DNA of 64,000 nt from Hafnia psychrotolerans (GCF_014639435.1 NZ_BMFZ01000002.1:186001-250000), one strand, 5' to 3'; shown: positions 50,112 to 59,918, numbered from the stretch's first letter. The notes: generated by a model not told the origin, from the letters alone. Made by a program: numbers and translations.

Positions 50112-51365
50112 CTATAAGGCGACACTCTCAGCCTGAGGAGAATCATTCTCCAGACGCTGACGACGGCGCAGACCTGGGAACCACTTCATCCACAGCGCCA
50201 CTACCACCAGCGTGCCTATCCCTCCGAGGGTAGCAGCCGGGACTGCGCCGAGCCATGCTGCCAGCATGCCGGACTCGAATTCACCAAGCTGGTTCGAGGT
50301 ATTGATAAATATTGAATTGACCGCACTGACGCGGCCGCGCATATCATCCGGGGTATCAAGCTGTACCAGCGAGCCGCGGATCACCATGCTTATCATATCG
50401 AATCCACCGAGCGCAAAAAGCGCCAGCATCGACAACCACAGCGTACTCGACAGCGCAAACACCAGCGTAGCAACCCCAAAACCGGCGACAGCAGCAAACA
50501 TAATCATGCCAACGTTACGGGTAAGAGCACGGCGACTGAGCCAGAATCCTACCAGCAGCGCACCCACGGCAGGCGCACCGCGCAGCAGGCCGAGCCCCCA
50601 CGGACCCGTATGCAAAATGTCGTGCGCAAAAATAGGTAATAACGCAGTCGCCCCCCCGAGCAGGACGGCAAACAGATCGAGTGAGATCACCCCCAGGACA
50701 TCAGGACGGTGGCGAATAAAGCTTATACCAGCAAAAAGCGTCTTGAAGGTTGCAGGGACACGGCGAGGAAGCGCTTGTTCGTAGCGCAGGCGATTGACCA
50801 TCAATACCGAGATGAAGTAAAGCAGTGCGCAAACGCCATATACCACTTCGGCACCGCAAATATAGAGCAAGCCACCCAATGCGGGGCCAACCATTCCGGC
50901 TGCCTGACCGGCGACACTGTTGGCTGCCATGGCCCGGGGTAACACCTTAGGCGGTACCAGCGCCGGAAGCATTGACAGTAAAGAGGGCCCTTCCATCGCT
51001 TTGGCCATTGACGTGATAAACACCAGCCCCAACACCACCCACTCATCAACGTGATGGGTCAGGGTCAGCACCGCTAAACACACGATCGCCAGACCTTCAA
51101 CGCACTGTGCCAGTACCACGATACGGCGTCTATCGAACTGATCGGCAATATGTCCGGCCACTAATGCCAGGGACACCGACGGTAAAAACTGCACCAAGCC
51201 AATCAGGCCAAGATCCAACGCGCGACCGGTTAATGAATATATCTGCCAACTCACTGCAATGGTCAGCATCTGAAAACCAAAGCTGGACGAAGCACGCGCT
51301 ATCCAAAAAGCAACAAATGAACGGTGTTGTAACAGCGAATCCGGATTAACGGAGGGAGAGGACAT
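50112..51365 (-). CDS. MFS exporter of the EntS-like (MFS_3) family
   Basis: A 417-residue transporter with 12 predicted helices. It shares the layout of enterobactin exporter EntS: FVAFWIARASSSFGFQMLTIAVSWQIYSLTG at the N-terminus, HIADQFDRRRI between helices 2 and 3, and GRVSAVNSIFINTSNQLGEFESGMLAAWLGAVPA near the C-terminus. No siderophore genes or Fur-like box were noticed around it, so a broader efflux role is possible. It is transcribed alone. Confidence 0.85.
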   Translation of the reverse strand: MSSPSVNPDSLLQHRSFVAFWIARASSSFGFQMLTIAVSWQIYSLTGRALDLGLIGLVQFLPSVSLALVAGHIADQFDRRRIVVLAQCVEGLAIVCLAVLTLTHHVDEWVVLGLVFITSMAKAMEGPSLLSMLPALVPPKVLPRAMAANSVAGQAAGMVGPALGGLLYICGAEVVYGVCALLYFISVLMVNRLRYEQALPRRVPATFKTLFAGISFIRHRPDVLGVISLDLFAVLLGGATALLPIFAHDILHTGPWGLGLLRGAPAVGALLVGFWLSRRALTRNVGMIMFAAVAGFGVATLVFALSSTLWLSMLALFALGGFDMISMVIRGSLVQLDTPDDMRGRVSAVNSIFINTSNQLGEFESGMLAAWLGAVPAATLGGIGTLVVVALWMKWFPGLRRRQRLENDSPQAESVAL

Positions 51366-51605
51366 GGTGATTCCCTGAGCGAGAATAGTGCTAATAATTA
51401 GCCACTATTCAACTATGCGAGAAATCTTTTTACCATAAAAAATTAACAAAAATTAAACATGCCCATCTTAAGTACTGCGCCGTACAACGGACAAACCTGG
51501 CAAACGTTGAAACGGCTTGAGAAGCGGAGCGAGCTTACCCGAAGGGGTATAACTGTGCTGATTCATATCAGCTTTATGTACCGCTAATATCACGTTATGA
51601 CCACT

Positions 51606-51639
51606 CTATACGCCCTGATAATAATGTCAGGGCGTATAG
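51606..51639. terminator. Hairpin between the hydrolase and EntS-like genes
   Basis: CTATACGCCCTGA (51606-51618) and TCAGGGCGTATAG (51627-51639) make a 13-bp perfect stem with an 8-nt loop, 20 bp beyond the hydrolase stop codon. There is no T-run on the minus strand. The rest of 51366-51659 contains only non-coding DNA as far as I can see. Confidence 0.55.
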
Positions 51640-51659
51640 GTTGAGCGAGTTCTTTATCG

Positions 51660-52880
51660 TTACTGTTTAGAGTCAAACCAGATTTTCCAAAGCGGGACTG
51701 CCGTGGCAAAGGTGCCTCTATGCGTCGTTTTCCCGGTGGATATGGCCTCAACTAACGTATTACCTACTCCCATAGACTGTGCATAAGTCATTGCCATTTT
51801 ACCTACCCCTATTGTGATCGCTTCATCAGTCTCTCCGTAGTAGTTGTGTACCGGAGAAGCGATCACCCAACGATAGGCCTGGGCAGCGCTAATTAGCCGA
51901 CCATAGGCGGAATTGGCGAAATATTGCGGGTCGAAATATTCAGGACGAATAAGTTTGTGCAGGTCAGAAGTAATATCCGCTGGATTAAAAGGTTGGCGGT
52001 CATAGGCTTTTTTCGCCACATCATAATATTCATCGGTAATAACAGAGTGCGCCAAGCCTGGAATACCGTAATAGTTTTCATAGGCAAAGGCTGAAAGTAT
52101 CATAATACTATTTAACCAGTCCGCATCAAATTTGCGCGGAAATGAAAGAAATCCATTCATGAGGGCAAAAACATCTAGTGGTGCGCTGGCGGTTGCCGTC
52201 GCTTGTACTTTCATTCCTATAGCTTCGAGTTTTTCAAGCAATGCCATGGTCACAAAACCACCTTGTGACCATCCCGCCAGCAAAAGATGGGGATTTTCCA
52301 GCCCCATTTGTGCCAGAACCTGCCGCGATGAGTTAATCATGTCGTAAGTTGCCTGTTGATGACTACCTTTTACCATATAACCTTCGGGTTCAGTAGAGAC
52401 TCCCAGGCCAAAATAATCAGCCCCAATAACGATATAGCCCTGTGAGGCAAATTGCGCGATCATCAATTGCGTCTCAGGAGATTCATCAGGAAAAGAGGGA
52501 ACCTGGTGTTTTCCATAAATAGTCCCATGTTGGTAAGAAACCATTGGAAAAGATTTTCCCGCGGTGTCAGGAATGGCAAGCAGTCCTGAGGTCATCGTGG
52601 GTTTGTTGCCGCGTTCAGGAATGGATGAAGGATAGATCACTCGATAAAGCTTAACGGCATTTTGGGCCGGTGTGTATTTCACATTAACGCCTGAAAATGC
52701 GGGTGTATCAACTGTCAATATTTTATTCAAACGAGCTACGTCCCAGCGGCCAATAAACTCATAGGTTATCCCATCGGAAACTTTAATCGGTTGGTGCGTT
52801 GTCTCTTGTGCAAATGCCGATACCGCACAAAGCGCCAGCAACATATAGAAGAAATAATTAAAAGCTCTTAACATTTTCAT
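51660..52880 (-). CDS. Exported alpha/beta-hydrolase (secretory-lipase-like)
   Basis: A 406-residue protein with a signal peptide (MKMLRAFNYFFYMLLALCAVSAFA, about 24 residues) and an alpha/beta-hydrolase fold. The nucleophile elbow is GWSQGG (within LLLAGWSQGGFV), the oxyanion region is YQHGT, and candidate acid and His residues lie in NYYGETDE and KTTHRGTF. The fold resembles the secretory lipase (LIP) family. Its natural ester substrate is unknown. It is a monocistronic gene in an AT-rich setting. Confidence 0.85.
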   Translation of the reverse strand: MKMLRAFNYFFYMLLALCAVSAFAQETTHQPIKVSDGITYEFIGRWDVARLNKILTVDTPAFSGVNVKYTPAQNAVKLYRVIYPSSIPERGNKPTMTSGLLAIPDTAGKSFPMVSYQHGTIYGKHQVPSFPDESPETQLMIAQFASQGYIVIGADYFGLGVSTEPEGYMVKGSHQQATYDMINSSRQVLAQMGLENPHLLLAGWSQGGFVTMALLEKLEAIGMKVQATATASAPLDVFALMNGFLSFPRKFDADWLNSIMILSAFAYENYYGIPGLAHSVITDEYYDVAKKAYDRQPFNPADITSDLHKLIRPEYFDPQYFANSAYGRLISAAQAYRWVIASPVHNYYGETDEAITIGVGKMAMTYAQSMGVGNTLVEAISTGKTTHRGTFATAVPLWKIWFDSKQ

Positions 52881-53174
52881 CCCCTTATCTTTTTTATATA
52901 AATAATATTAAGCTCATGAAAAACAACGTCAACCCTATTACGTCCATTACCTATAAAAATGCAAGCCACTTAATTAAAAGTTATTATTTACTCAAAAATA
53001 AGTACTGTCGGGAATAATGATTGAAAAGACATTTCAAGCCCTGTCTGATCGTACAATAACACCCGTTTTTATAAATGCAATCTAGTAAAGCAGATAAAAA
53101 TTTCTTATGTGAAGTTAGTTGAAAAATCGCAGTGGAGAATTGCATTAATAGAAAAGAATCCTTCTTTGGCTTAG
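52881..53174. other. AT-rich intergenic stretch
   Basis: These 294 bp upstream of the hydrolase gene are strikingly AT-rich compared with neighbouring genes. They must contain the hydrolase promoter, but no clear box or small gene could be assigned. Confidence 0.4.
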
Positions 53175-53366
53175 GTGCCTATCGTATCACTGTCAAGGCA
53201 GGCCATTGCCATTCTTAAACAGATTACGAATATCTCCGTCCGGCCCTACATTCATCCTGCGATCGGGGATAACGCTAATCCTTACCGACAAAGATTTCCA
53301 CTCGCTGTCACTTCTGACAAAGCGATTGTCTACCTCAACAAAGCCGCTATGGGCTGGCTGTTCTAG
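53175..53366 (+). pseudogene. P4-type integrase remnant
   Basis: The 63 codons from a GTG at 53175 begin PIVSLSRQAIAILKQITNIS, a close match to the segment of P4-family tyrosine recombinases that follows the first catalytic Arg (H.VPLSRQALAIL). The continuation (IHPAIGDNANP, later NKAAMGWLF) loosely follows the same protein, but the catalytic His-x-x-Arg and Tyr parts are absent. This is therefore a fragment of a lost genomic-island integrase. Confidence 0.6.
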
Positions 53367-53431
53367 TTTGGAGTGACCCCCTTTTTCCGCTGTTGATCGG
53401 CGGCAATTCACTCTGAACAGGAAACAACACC

Positions 53432-54826
53432 ATGGAAAACCTGCACTATAAAAGCTTGCTTGAGATAGGCCTGATCATCCAGTCGCGCGAAGTCTCATCC
53501 GTAGAAGTCACGCAAAGTTTGCTGAATCGTATTGCTCATCTCGATCAGACGCTACATAGCTTTTTCCACGTCATGGAAGAAAGCGCTTTGCAGGATGCCA
53601 AAAAGGCGGATGAAGAGATTGCCCAAGGTATTATTCGCGGCCCGTTACACGGCGTACCCATTGCCTTGAAAGATTTAATCTGGACCAAAAACGCGCCGAC
53701 CACCCACGGTATGGCGATCCACCAGGGACGTATTCCTGCCGAAGATTCCACAATAGTCGAACGCTTTAAACAAGCTGGCGCAGTGATCCTCGGCAAGCTG
53801 GCACAAACCGAGAGCGCCTTTGCCGACCATCATCCCGACGTCACCCTGCCGACTAACCCGTGGCGTCAAGATCTGTGGACCGGCGTCTCCTCCAGCGGCT
53901 CAGGCGTGGCGACGGCTTCAGGCCTGTGCTATGGCGCCATCGGTACCGACACCGGCGGATCGATCCGTTTTCCCTGCAATGCCAACGGCCTGACCGGCAT
54001 CAAACCAACCTGGGGTCGCGTGACTCGCCACGGTGCCTGTGAACTGGCCGCCTCGTTGGATCATATCGGACCTATGGCCCGCTCGGTAGGCGATGCCGCC
54101 GCCATGCTGCAGGCCATCGCCGGGCGTGATGATAAGGACCCAACATCAAGCAGTGTGCCGGTGCCAGACTATCTGGCGCTGATGACGCGTGGTGTAACGA
54201 AAATGCGTATTGGCGTTGATAAATCCTGGGCGCTGGAACGGGTTGATGCTGAAACGCGTGACGCATTACAAACAGTGATCGCCACATTCTCCTCGCAGGG
54301 CGCTGAAATCGTGGATATTTCCATGCCTGATACCGATCAGGCTGCCGAAGACTGGAGCGCGCTGTGTGCGGTTGAAACCGCGTTGGCTCACGAACACACT
54401 TACCCATCACAGAAAGATCGATACGGACCGGGTCTGGCCGGGCTGCTGGATCTGGGCCTCAGCGTTTCCGCGCTGGATTATCAGCGCCTGTGGCTAAAGC
54501 GCGCCGCGCTGCGTGGCAACATCAGCGCGCTGTTCACTCACGTCGATTTGATTCTCTCACCGGCAACTGCCTATGCGGGGCTGACCTGGGAAACCATGTC
54601 GCGGTTCGGCACTGATAACGCACTGTTCAGCGGCGTGTTGCGCTATACCAGTGCATTTGATCTCAGCGGGCACCCAACCCTTACCCTGCCTGGCGGGATG
54701 ACAACCTCCGGGGCACCGATTGGATTCCAACTGGTCGCAGCCCATTTTGACGAAGCGCGGATGATTCAGGGCGGCTGGGCGTGGCAACAGGCCACGGACT
54801 GGCATAAACAGCACCCCGATTTCTGA
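53432..54826 (+). CDS. Amidase-signature-family amidase
   Basis: A 464-residue hydrolase of the amidase-signature family, which releases ammonia from an amide. The catalytic triad can be placed at K80 (GVPIALKDL), S153 in the Ser-rich GVSSSGSG, and the nucleophile S177 in GTDTGGSIRFP. The substrate cannot be read off. Its position next to an ANTAR regulator and a urea/amide ABC transporter suggests a nitrogen-scavenging role on short amides or ureido compounds. A hairpin follows at 54845-54872. Confidence 0.9.
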   Translation: MENLHYKSLLEIGLIIQSREVSSVEVTQSLLNRIAHLDQTLHSFFHVMEESALQDAKKADEEIAQGIIRGPLHGVPIALKDLIWTKNAPTTHGMAIHQGRIPAEDSTIVERFKQAGAVILGKLAQTESAFADHHPDVTLPTNPWRQDLWTGVSSSGSGVATASGLCYGAIGTDTGGSIRFPCNANGLTGIKPTWGRVTRHGACELAASLDHIGPMARSVGDAAAMLQAIAGRDDKDPTSSSVPVPDYLALMTRGVTKMRIGVDKSWALERVDAETRDALQTVIATFSSQGAEIVDISMPDTDQAAEDWSALCAVETALAHEHTYPSQKDRYGPGLAGLLDLGLSVSALDYQRLWLKRAALRGNISALFTHVDLILSPATAYAGLTWETMSRFGTDNALFSGVLRYTSAFDLSGHPTLTLPGGMTTSGAPIGFQLVAAHFDEARMIQGGWAWQQATDWHKQHPDF

Positions 54827-54844
54827 TTATTTCTGAAAAAGTTA

Positions 54845-54872
54845 GCGCAGGATGCTTCCCGGCATCTTGCGC
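54845..54872 (+). terminator. Hairpin after the amidase gene
   Basis: GCGCAGGATGC (54845-54855) and GCATCTTGCGC (54862-54872) pair with one mismatch around a 6-nt loop, 19 bp after the stop codon. There is no T-run, so this is a weak or Rho-assisted terminator. Confidence 0.45.
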
Positions 54873-54962
54873 TGATCGTCGGTAAATCCACAGCTAATGG
54901 CCTGAAAGTTGCATTAAAAATCATGTAGCAGCGTTGTTTGGGTTACCTGAAGAGGCATTGGC

Positions 54963-55910
54963 ATGAAAGAAAACTTCACCACTGAAAACATGGATACCCG
55001 CCATCGGTTTGATGCATGGCGAGACGCGGTGTGCTCAAGATTAATCAAAGCAGAAGCACGCCAGACGCTAAAAGATGACTTTTCCGGCAGCTTTAGTTAC
55101 AGCTCCTTGGGTTACGTCGACATCGCCACCCATACCTCGCATGCCTCACTGGTGTGGCAACGCACAGATCACTGTATTCGCCAGCATCCCAATCCTGACT
55201 TTTACCTGGGGATTGTGCAGTCCGGTGAAGGCAAACTCTCGCAGAATGGTCATTGTTCGGCGGTCAGCGAGGGAGATATGATCATTTACGATGCCGCGAC
55301 GCCTTTTGATTTTGCCATGGAGAATATGGTGATTGATATCGTGCATTTGCCGCGGCAGATTATGGAAAAAGAAGCCCAGGGCATTGCGTCACTGGCGGGA
55401 AAATCCTTTGACCTGTCACGCCCTGGCATCACCTCGCTGAAGCAGATGATGGCCGAGGCTTACCTATTTAATGCCGAGCAGGAGCCGCCTTTTTTAACCG
55501 AGCAGTTTGCCAATACCCTATTCAGCGTGATTTCTGTCAGTATCAATTTGCAGAAAAGCAATGACGCGATAAAACCCGATCTTTACCGCCGTATCCTTCA
55601 CTATTTGCGCCAAAATCTGCACGATCATCAGCTATCGATTGCCACAATTGCCAATGCGCACCATGTCTCCCCACGCACCGTCAGTCGGATTTTTGCCGCC
55701 CACGATACCACGCCGATGAACGTCGTTTGGTATGAGCGCCTGACGGCCAGCCGCAAAGCCTTAACCGAAGGCAAGGCGCGCAATATTACTCAGGTAGCGC
55801 TGGACCATGGCTTCAGCGATATGTCGCATTTCAGCCTGGCGTTTCGCAAGGCCTTTGGCTGCTCCCCCAGTAGCTTAGTTAATCGCATGCCTGATAACCC
55901 CGACGGCTAA
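54963..55910 (+). CDS. AraC-family regulator (FeaR/NitR-like)
   Basis: A 315-residue regulator with an AraC_binding_2-type sensing domain (F.AWRDAV.SRLIKAEAR..., PDFYLGIVQSGEGKLSQNG) and a C-terminal double HTH (LSIATIANAHHVSPRTVSRIFAAH and ITQVALDHGFSDMSHFSLAFRKAFG). Relatives regulate aromatic-amine (FeaR) or nitrilase (NitR) genes, which suits the amidase 137 bp upstream. Its 3' end overlaps the 3' end of the convergent ANTAR gene by 32 bases. Confidence 0.88.
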   Translation: MKENFTTENMDTRHRFDAWRDAVCSRLIKAEARQTLKDDFSGSFSYSSLGYVDIATHTSHASLVWQRTDHCIRQHPNPDFYLGIVQSGEGKLSQNGHCSAVSEGDMIIYDAATPFDFAMENMVIDIVHLPRQIMEKEAQGIASLAGKSFDLSRPGITSLKQMMAEAYLFNAEQEPPFLTEQFANTLFSVISVSINLQKSNDAIKPDLYRRILHYLRQNLHDHQLSIATIANAHHVSPRTVSRIFAAHDTTPMNVVWYERLTASRKALTEGKARNITQVALDHGFSDMSHFSLAFRKAFGCSPSSLVNRMPDNPDG

Positions 55911-56472
55911 TCACGCGCTCGGCGGTGCTGTCCAAACTACTGCGCGAGTTCATCGCCTCACGGCGCATAAAACGGTAAGCCGTGTTTTCATCGATGCCAT
56001 GTTTACGCATCAGGATGCCTTTCGCCTGAGTCAGCTTCTGTTTATCGCTCTGTCGACTGTGTTCTATTTTTTGACGAAGCGCCTGACATTCTCGCGCCAA
56101 CCCCAGCGTCCCGATAATCTGCACGATCAGTGCGAACGGATTGATCGTTTTATCAAGTATCGCAGCGGGTTTTAGCTCAATCAACAAAGGGAATAATGCG
56201 GCATTTTGATAATCCGCCAGGGCGATAACCGGCACCTGCACGGCGGCTAATTCGGACATCAGTGTCGCCAATCGGTGTGGGTTATGCGGCTCAATACACA
56301 GAACCACCAGTTCGACATCCTGAGGGGCGCGGGCTGGCAATGGCCAGCAGTGCGTCGCTTCGCAGCCAAGTTGCGCCATGGAGGCAACCAGCACCTTGGC
56401 GCTCTGATGATCAGGATGGATAATGCACAATTTTAATCCGGTTAATGTCGCCAGTAAGGATGGTTCAATCAT
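55879..56472 (-). CDS. AmiR/NasT-type ANTAR RNA-binding antiterminator
   Basis: A 197-residue two-domain protein. The N-terminal part (about 10-125) is a receiver-like domain without the clear phospho-acceptor Asp cluster, as in AmiR. After a coiled-coil linker, residues 140-175 form the ANTAR domain (KLTQAKGILMRKHGIDENTAYRFMRREAM). ANTAR proteins bind paired hexaloop hairpins in nascent leaders and prevent termination. It is the last gene of the leftward urt-type operon, 120 bp after the urtE-like gene, with a terminator-like hairpin between. Confidence 0.88.
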   Translation of the reverse strand: MIEPSLLATLTGLKLCIIHPDHQSAKVLVASMAQLGCEATHCWPLPARAPQDVELVVLCIEPHNPHRLATLMSELAAVQVPVIALADYQNAALFPLLIELKPAAILDKTINPFALIVQIIGTLGLARECQALRQKIEHSRQSDKQKLTQAKGILMRKHGIDENTAYRFMRREAMNSRSSLDSTAERVISRRGYQACD

Positions 56473-56548
56473 GCTTCCCCCTATCAGATTGTCTGTTTAT
56501 CAGATCTCACTGTAAGGCACTGGCGGGCATTGTTCTTTGTTAAAACTG

Positions 56549-56583
56549 CCGGTGACTGTGTCGAACAGGACAGCCGTCACCGG
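56549..56583 (-). terminator. Hairpin between the urtE-like and ANTAR genes
   Basis: On the minus strand CCGGTGAC pairs with GTCACCGG (56583-56576 and 56556-56549), with a T-run shortly after (CAGTTTTAAC). It begins 10 bp after the urtE-like stop codon and could attenuate read-through into the regulator gene. Confidence 0.55.
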
Positions 56584-56592
56584 CCAGTAAAA

Positions 56593-57297
56593 TCAGGCAT
56601 GAAAACCTAAATATTGCTCGGCGATAGACGCACTGGTGGTGGTCTGAGGGTCGATGACCTGGGTGATTTTCCCCTTTTCGATCACGTGAATACGATCGGA
56701 AAGCGAATACAAAAACTCGATATCCTGTTCCACTAAAATGATTGAGATATCCATGGTATGCCGCAGTTTTTGCAATGTTTCGATGATCTCCTCGCAGATA
56801 TTCGGTTGAATGCCTTCGGTCGGCTCATCCAACAGCACCAACTGCGGTTCACCACACAAGCAGCGGGCCAACGCCAGCAACTGCTGTTCCCCACCTGACA
56901 GCGCCCCACCCGGTTGCGTCAGCAGACGTTTGAGGCGTGGGAAGATCTCCAGCATCTGCTCAATAATCTGCTGAGATCGCGAGAAGTGCTTCACGCAGCC
57001 CATGCGCAGGTTTTCCTCCACGGTCAGCAGCGGGAAAATCTGTCGTCCCTGCGGCACAAAACCGATCCCAGCCACCGCTCGCTGATGCGCCTGATAGCCG
57101 GTGATATCGATGCCATTCAGCAACACCTGGCCTCGCCATGCTGGCAATTCGCCCATGATGGCTCGCAGCAGTGTCGTTTTCCCCATGCCGTTGCGACCCA
57201 ACACGCCGGTGAAAGATTTAGCGCCAACATACAATTCCGACAGGTTCAGCACCGGGATTTTATTGTATCCAGAGACCAACTGTTTAATTTCAAGCAT
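56593..57297 (-). CDS. urtE: UrtE-type ABC transporter ATP-binding protein
   Basis: A 234-residue ATPase of the branched-chain/urea transporter family. Walker A is LGRNGMGKTTLL (about 33-44), the signature is ALSGGEQQLLALARCL and Walker B is LVLLDEPTEGIQPN. The GIQP after Walker B is common in UrtE and LivF relatives. Its start overlaps the urtD-like stop by eight bases. The name follows gene order and similarity; short-chain amide transporters are close relatives. Confidence 0.85.
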   Translation of the reverse strand: MLEIKQLVSGYNKIPVLNLSELYVGAKSFTGVLGRNGMGKTTLLRAIMGELPAWRGQVLLNGIDITGYQAHQRAVAGIGFVPQGRQIFPLLTVEENLRMGCVKHFSRSQQIIEQMLEIFPRLKRLLTQPGGALSGGEQQLLALARCLCGEPQLVLLDEPTEGIQPNICEEIIETLQKLRHTMDISIILVEQDIEFLYSLSDRIHVIEKGKITQVIDPQTTTSASIAEQYLGFHA

Positions 57298-58021
57298 GTT
57301 TTATCTCCATATTTCCGAGGTAAGCATCCTTAACTAATGGGTTACTCGTCACGTCCACAAACGAGCCCTCCGCCAGTACCTCACCCTGATTAAATACCGT
57401 GACCTTCTGCGCGATCATACTGATGAATTCCATGTCGTGCTCAACCACCACCACGGTGCTCTGTTGATTAATGGCCTTGATCAAATCGGCGGTTTTTCTC
57501 ACTTCATGGTGCGTCATGCCTGCGGCGGGTTCGTCGAGTAATACCAGTTGAGGGCGAGAAATCAGGATCATCCCCAGTTCGACCCATTGCCGCTGGCCGT
57601 GCGCCAGCTCAGACAAAATGGCGTCTTTAAGATCCGTTAAGCCGATATCCTGCAACACGCTCTTAATGGCCCCGCTCAACGCCCGTTTCTCCATCTTGTT
57701 GGCCGCCGCCTGCCAGAGATTTTCCCAGACACTCAGTCCTTCAAACACGCTGGGTACCTGCGTTTTAATACCAATGCCGAGGCGGGCAATATCCCAGGGA
57801 CGCATGCCAGAAATAATCTTGTCACGGTAAACACATTCGCCCCGCGTGGGCGAAATCTGTCCGCTGAGCATTTTGAAAAAAGTGCTCTTGCCCGCGCCAT
57901 TAGGGCCAATTAAGCAACGTAACTCCCCTTCACGCAGCGTAAAATCGACCTCTTTAACGGCATGCACGCCACCAAAACTGACGCCTATTTTTTTAGTTTC
58001 AAGCAAAATGGCACTGTTCAT
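57290..58021 (-). CDS. urtD: UrtD-type ABC transporter ATP-binding protein
   Basis: A 243-residue ATPase. Walker A is IGPNGAGKSTFFKML, the signature region is ELAHGQRQWVELGM, a deviant LSxGQ typical of UrtD/LivG-like proteins, and Walker B is LVLLDEPAAGMTHHE. It overlaps both neighbours (four bases with urtC-like, eight with urtE-like), indicating tight translational coupling. Confidence 0.85.
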   Translation of the reverse strand: MNSAILLETKKIGVSFGGVHAVKEVDFTLREGELRCLIGPNGAGKSTFFKMLSGQISPTRGECVYRDKIISGMRPWDIARLGIGIKTQVPSVFEGLSVWENLWQAAANKMEKRALSGAIKSVLQDIGLTDLKDAILSELAHGQRQWVELGMILISRPQLVLLDEPAAGMTHHEVRKTADLIKAINQQSTVVVVEHDMEFISMIAQKVTVFNQGEVLAEGSFVDVTSNPLVKDAYLGNMEIKHA

Positions 58022-59049
58022 GGTTTTACCTCCTGCACATCGGCATTAATTCGCGCCTGGGGCCGTTTTTTTTTGCGCATAAACACCCGCTTCAGTGTTG
58101 GCAAGATGCCCCCCGGAATAAGCAAAACAAAAATAGCCAGAATAATGCCCAGCACCAGATTGGTATCGACGGTCTGCTGGGCGCCAAGACGCGTGACCAG
58201 CCATTGCAGTGCAATACAGCTCAATACGGGGCCGATGAGCGTCCCACGCCCGCCGACAATCACCCAGATAATGATCTGCGCCGACTGGCTGAGACTGAAC
58301 ACGCCGGGGCTGACAAAAGCGCCCCAGTTGACATAAAGACACCCCGCCAACCCCGCAATCGCGGCGCCTATCGCGAAGGTACACAGCTTGTGTGCCGGAA
58401 CGTTATAGCCGAGCAATCCGGCACGCTGTTCATTCTCACGGATCGCCACCACCGTCTTGCCGAAGCGACTCATCAGCGTGAATTTCAGCAATACGTAACA
58501 CAGCACCAGACTACCGACAGTGACCATAAACAGCGCTTCGGGAGAGAGAACGTTGTCTGGATTGAACGGGATATTCAGCGTCGGCACGGAAGGAATACCG
58601 TTGAAGCCGCCGAGCAAGGCTTGCCCAAGATGGTATTCACTTCCGGAGGTGGAATTGATCCAGTTGAACAACACCAGGCTGACCGCCAGAGTAATCGCCC
58701 CCAGATACACATCGCTGACACCGCCATAAAAAATCACGTAGCCCAGCAGCAGGGAAAACAACATGGGTACGGCAATGGCCGCCAACACCGCCCAGGTTGA
58801 ATCCCCCCAGTTAATCACCGCAATCGAATAGGTATAGGCGCCCAGGCCAAAGAATGCGGCCTGTCCAAAGCACAAAATACCGCCGTATCCCCAGATAAAA
58901 GCCAGGCTTAACGCCAAAATCCCCATGACAAAAAACACCGTCAACGACAGGAGCGTATACAGCTCGATAACCCCAGATAGCCACAACGCGGCCAGCATCA
59001 CGACCACGGCCAATGCAAGGGTTTGATACGTCTCGGAAAATTTCTTCAT
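58018..59049 (-). CDS. urtC: UrtC-type ABC transporter permease
   Basis: A 343-residue LivM-like permease with about nine hydrophobic segments. The family motif GYGGILCFGQAAFFGLGAY is near residue 53, and the ABC-contact region is AIRENEQRAGLLGYNVPAHKLCTFAIGA. The C-terminal tail is basic. It follows the second permease gene with a one-base overlap (TAATG). Confidence 0.86.
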   Translation of the reverse strand: MKKFSETYQTLALAVVVMLAALWLSGVIELYTLLSLTVFFVMGILALSLAFIWGYGGILCFGQAAFFGLGAYTYSIAVINWGDSTWAVLAAIAVPMLFSLLLGYVIFYGGVSDVYLGAITLAVSLVLFNWINSTSGSEYHLGQALLGGFNGIPSVPTLNIPFNPDNVLSPEALFMVTVGSLVLCYVLLKFTLMSRFGKTVVAIRENEQRAGLLGYNVPAHKLCTFAIGAAIAGLAGCLYVNWGAFVSPGVFSLSQSAQIIIWVIVGGRGTLIGPVLSCIALQWLVTRLGAQQTVDTNLVLGIILAIFVLLIPGGILPTLKRVFMRKKKRPQARINADVQEVKP

Positions 59050-59918
59050 TACAGCGATCTCCTGAAGAATCTGCCGGTGATACCCTGGGGTAACAGGCGC
59101 AGCAACACGATGGCGCTGAGCAATAACGCAACGGCACCAAATACGGGGGTATAGAGATACGTCACGATCTGCGAGATCACGCCAAACAGCGCTGAAGCAG
59201 AGAGCGTGCCAGCAATAATGGCGCTACCACCGCCGATCACCGTGATAAAGGCTTTGGCGATAAAACTGACGCCCACCGTCGGGATCACGCCGGTGATTGG
59301 CGCAAGCAGTGCGCCACCCAACCCCGACAACGCAGCGCCGAGGCCAAACGTCAGGCTATAGATTTTCCCCGGATTCGTGCCCAATGCCGCCGCCATCAGC
59401 GCATTTTGCATGGTGGCGCGGGCGCAGAGCCCCAGCGTGGTAAAACGCAACAACACCCATAGCGCAGCCAGTAAACACAGCGAGAAAACAATCATAAACA
59501 GTGAATAACCGCTGGTGCTGTAGCGCCCTATCGCCACGCTGGATAAAGGCGAGCTGATCCCCAGCGTGGTATTGCCAAAGATCATCGTTGCCGCACCAAT
59601 CAGCGCCAGGCTTAGGCCCCAGGTCGCCAGCATAGTGTCAATCATTCGCCCATAAAGATGACGGATGATGACCCGTTCAACCACCATCCCAAACAGCCCA
59701 ACGACCATCGGCGCGACGACCAGCATCGAAATCCAGATAGGCAATCCGAAGTGATTGGTCGCCAGAATCGCGCTGTATCCGCCGAGCATCATGAATTCGC
59801 CGTGGGCCATATTGACAATTTTCATCATGCCAAACACCACCGCCAGTCCGAGGCTCATGATGATCAGCACCGCAATCGCGTTCATCACTTCAATGGCATA
59901 GATAATAAATAGATCCAT
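59049..59918 (-). CDS. urtB: UrtB-type ABC transporter permease
   Basis: A 289-residue LivH-like permease. Typical blocks are MKIVNMAHGEFMMLGGYSA near residue 31 and ALMAAALGTNPGKIYSLTFGLGAALSGLGGALLAP in the ATPase-contact loop. It is shorter than cyanobacterial UrtB, which carries a long N-terminal extension, and closer to the proteobacterial amide/urea type. It lies 11 bp after the substrate-binding-protein gene. Confidence 0.86.
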   Translation of the reverse strand: MDLFIIYAIEVMNAIAVLIIMSLGLAVVFGMMKIVNMAHGEFMMLGGYSAILATNHFGLPIWISMLVVAPMVVGLFGMVVERVIIRHLYGRMIDTMLATWGLSLALIGAATMIFGNTTLGISSPLSSVAIGRYSTSGYSLFMIVFSLCLLAALWVLLRFTTLGLCARATMQNALMAAALGTNPGKIYSLTFGLGAALSGLGGALLAPITGVIPTVGVSFIAKAFITVIGGGSAIIAGTLSASALFGVISQIVTYLYTPVFGAVALLLSAIVLLRLLPQGITGRFFRRSL

